Positions 14,243 through 14,526 of a stretch of DNA of 14,526 bases are shown here, in pieces (the first letter of the stretch is position 1; every line of letters begins with the position of its first letter). The position numbers and the translations under genes were made by a program. Source of the stretch: CAZNJQ01 sp964573545 (GTDB lineage Bacteria; Patescibacteriota; Minisyncoccia; Phycocordibacterales; UBA2135); assembly GCA_964573545.1 (NCBI GenBank), contig CAZNJQ010000016.1, positions 1 through 14,526 of the forward strand, read 5' to 3'. The notes under the pieces are model-generated. The model made no database searches. It saw nothing but the letters and a program-made list of their open reading frames with translations, and was not told the origin of the DNA.

Positions 14243-14526
14243 ATGTCCTCAACTACGGAACAAATAAAAGAGAGGCTCGCTATCGAAGGCGTCGTATCGT
14301 CATATCTCAAACTTGAACAATCGGGCAAGTATCTGAAGGCGCGATGCCCGTTTCACAACGAAAAAACACCCTCGTTCTTCGTGTCACCGGAGCGCGGGAC
14401 GTACCACTGTTTCGGGTGCGGCAAAGGGGGTGACATATTCACGTTCGTCGAGGACATGGAAGGCCTCGATTTCTCGGGGGCGCTCAAGGTGCTTGCGGAG
14501 AAAGCGGGTGTTCCGCTGGCGTCATT
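14243..14526 (+). CDS. dnaG: DNA primase, N-terminal part
   Basis: The first 94 residues of DnaG, which makes RNA primers for replication; the gene continues past the window. The N-terminal zinc-binding domain (CHC2 type) is complete. IKERLAIEGVVSSYLKLEQS leads to RCPFHNEKTPSFFVSPE and YHCFGCGKGGDIFTFV, giving ligands Cys35, His38, Cys56 and Cys59, followed by the helix GLDFSGALKVLAEKAGV. ATG 14243 is the first start in the frame giving a family-typical N-terminus. No Shine-Dalgarno is visible. The toprim catalytic and helicase-binding domains lie outside the window. The gene is separated from rpoC by 193 bases and is probably its own unit. Confidence 0.95.
   Translation, partial: MSSTTEQIKERLAIEGVVSSYLKLEQSGKYLKARCPFHNEKTPSFFVSPERGTYHCFGCGKGGDIFTFVEDMEGLDFSGALKVLAEKAGVPLAS

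Noticed and set aside
1..14526. Recoded UGA (as in Gracilibacteria and Absconditabacteria)
   Set aside because: All long conserved genes run from start to TAA or TAG with no in-frame TGA, so the standard code suffices.
1..14526. CRISPR array, insertion sequence or phage genes
   Set aside because: No regularly spaced direct repeats, transposase or integrase motifs, or phage structural genes are visible on either strand.

Overview
The window reads as chromosome from a Candidate Phyla Radiation (Patescibacteria) bacterium, most like the Parcubacteria. The grounds are a compact set of core genes, shortened RpoB, RpoC and TrmD proteins, almost no Shine-Dalgarno sequences, several promoters that place transcription starts at or within a few bases of the ATG, and one hypothetical protein of a type I recall as recurrent in Parcubacteria. 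The placement is inferred from sequence style; no 16S gene is present. The standard genetic code fits: stops are TAA or TAG and there are no in-frame TGA codons. There is a 100-N assembly gap at 2295-2394.

Layout. (1) 1-2294: the 3' end of rmuC (+), rplU/bL21 (+), then a convergent RNase R/II gene (-) sharing a bidirectional terminator with rplU; the 5' end of the RNase gene is lost in the gap. (2) 2526-4349: a leucyl aminopeptidase (pepA, +) and rpsP/bS16 (+) with its own promoter inside the pepA tail, ending in a 38-bp perfect palindromic terminator. (3) 4381-5861: a reversed island with two minus-strand genes of unknown function. One encodes a 129-aa coiled-coil protein and one a 208-aa protein. 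Each has a terminator; the first has a clear promoter, and the second has a strong Shine-Dalgarno and a leader with a 74-nt hairpin. (4) 5747-6909: a consensus promoter overlapped by a 15-bp palindrome drives khpA (KH-domain RNA-binding protein), followed by trmD (tRNA m1G37 methyltransferase) with its own leaderless-type promoter. (5) 6943-14049: rpoB-rpoC behind a perfect TTGACA-16-TATAAT promoter and a 226-nt leader with three hairpins. (6) 14243-end: the 5' part of dnaG (primase).

The genes serve translation (bL21, bS16, TrmD, KhpA), transcription (RpoB, RpoC), RNA and protein turnover (RNase R, PepA) and DNA maintenance (RmuC, DnaG). In many bacteria rpsP-khpA-rimM-trmD-rplS form one operon. 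Here rpsP and khpA are split by the reversed island, rimM is absent between khpA and trmD, and rplS does not follow.

I see no CRISPR array, tRNA, rRNA, transposase or obvious mobile element. The points most worth following are the structured rpoB leader, the khpA palindrome beside the hypothetical-gene island, a TrmD lacking a catalytic aspartate and its C-terminal domain, and RpoB substitutions at rifampicin-contact positions.
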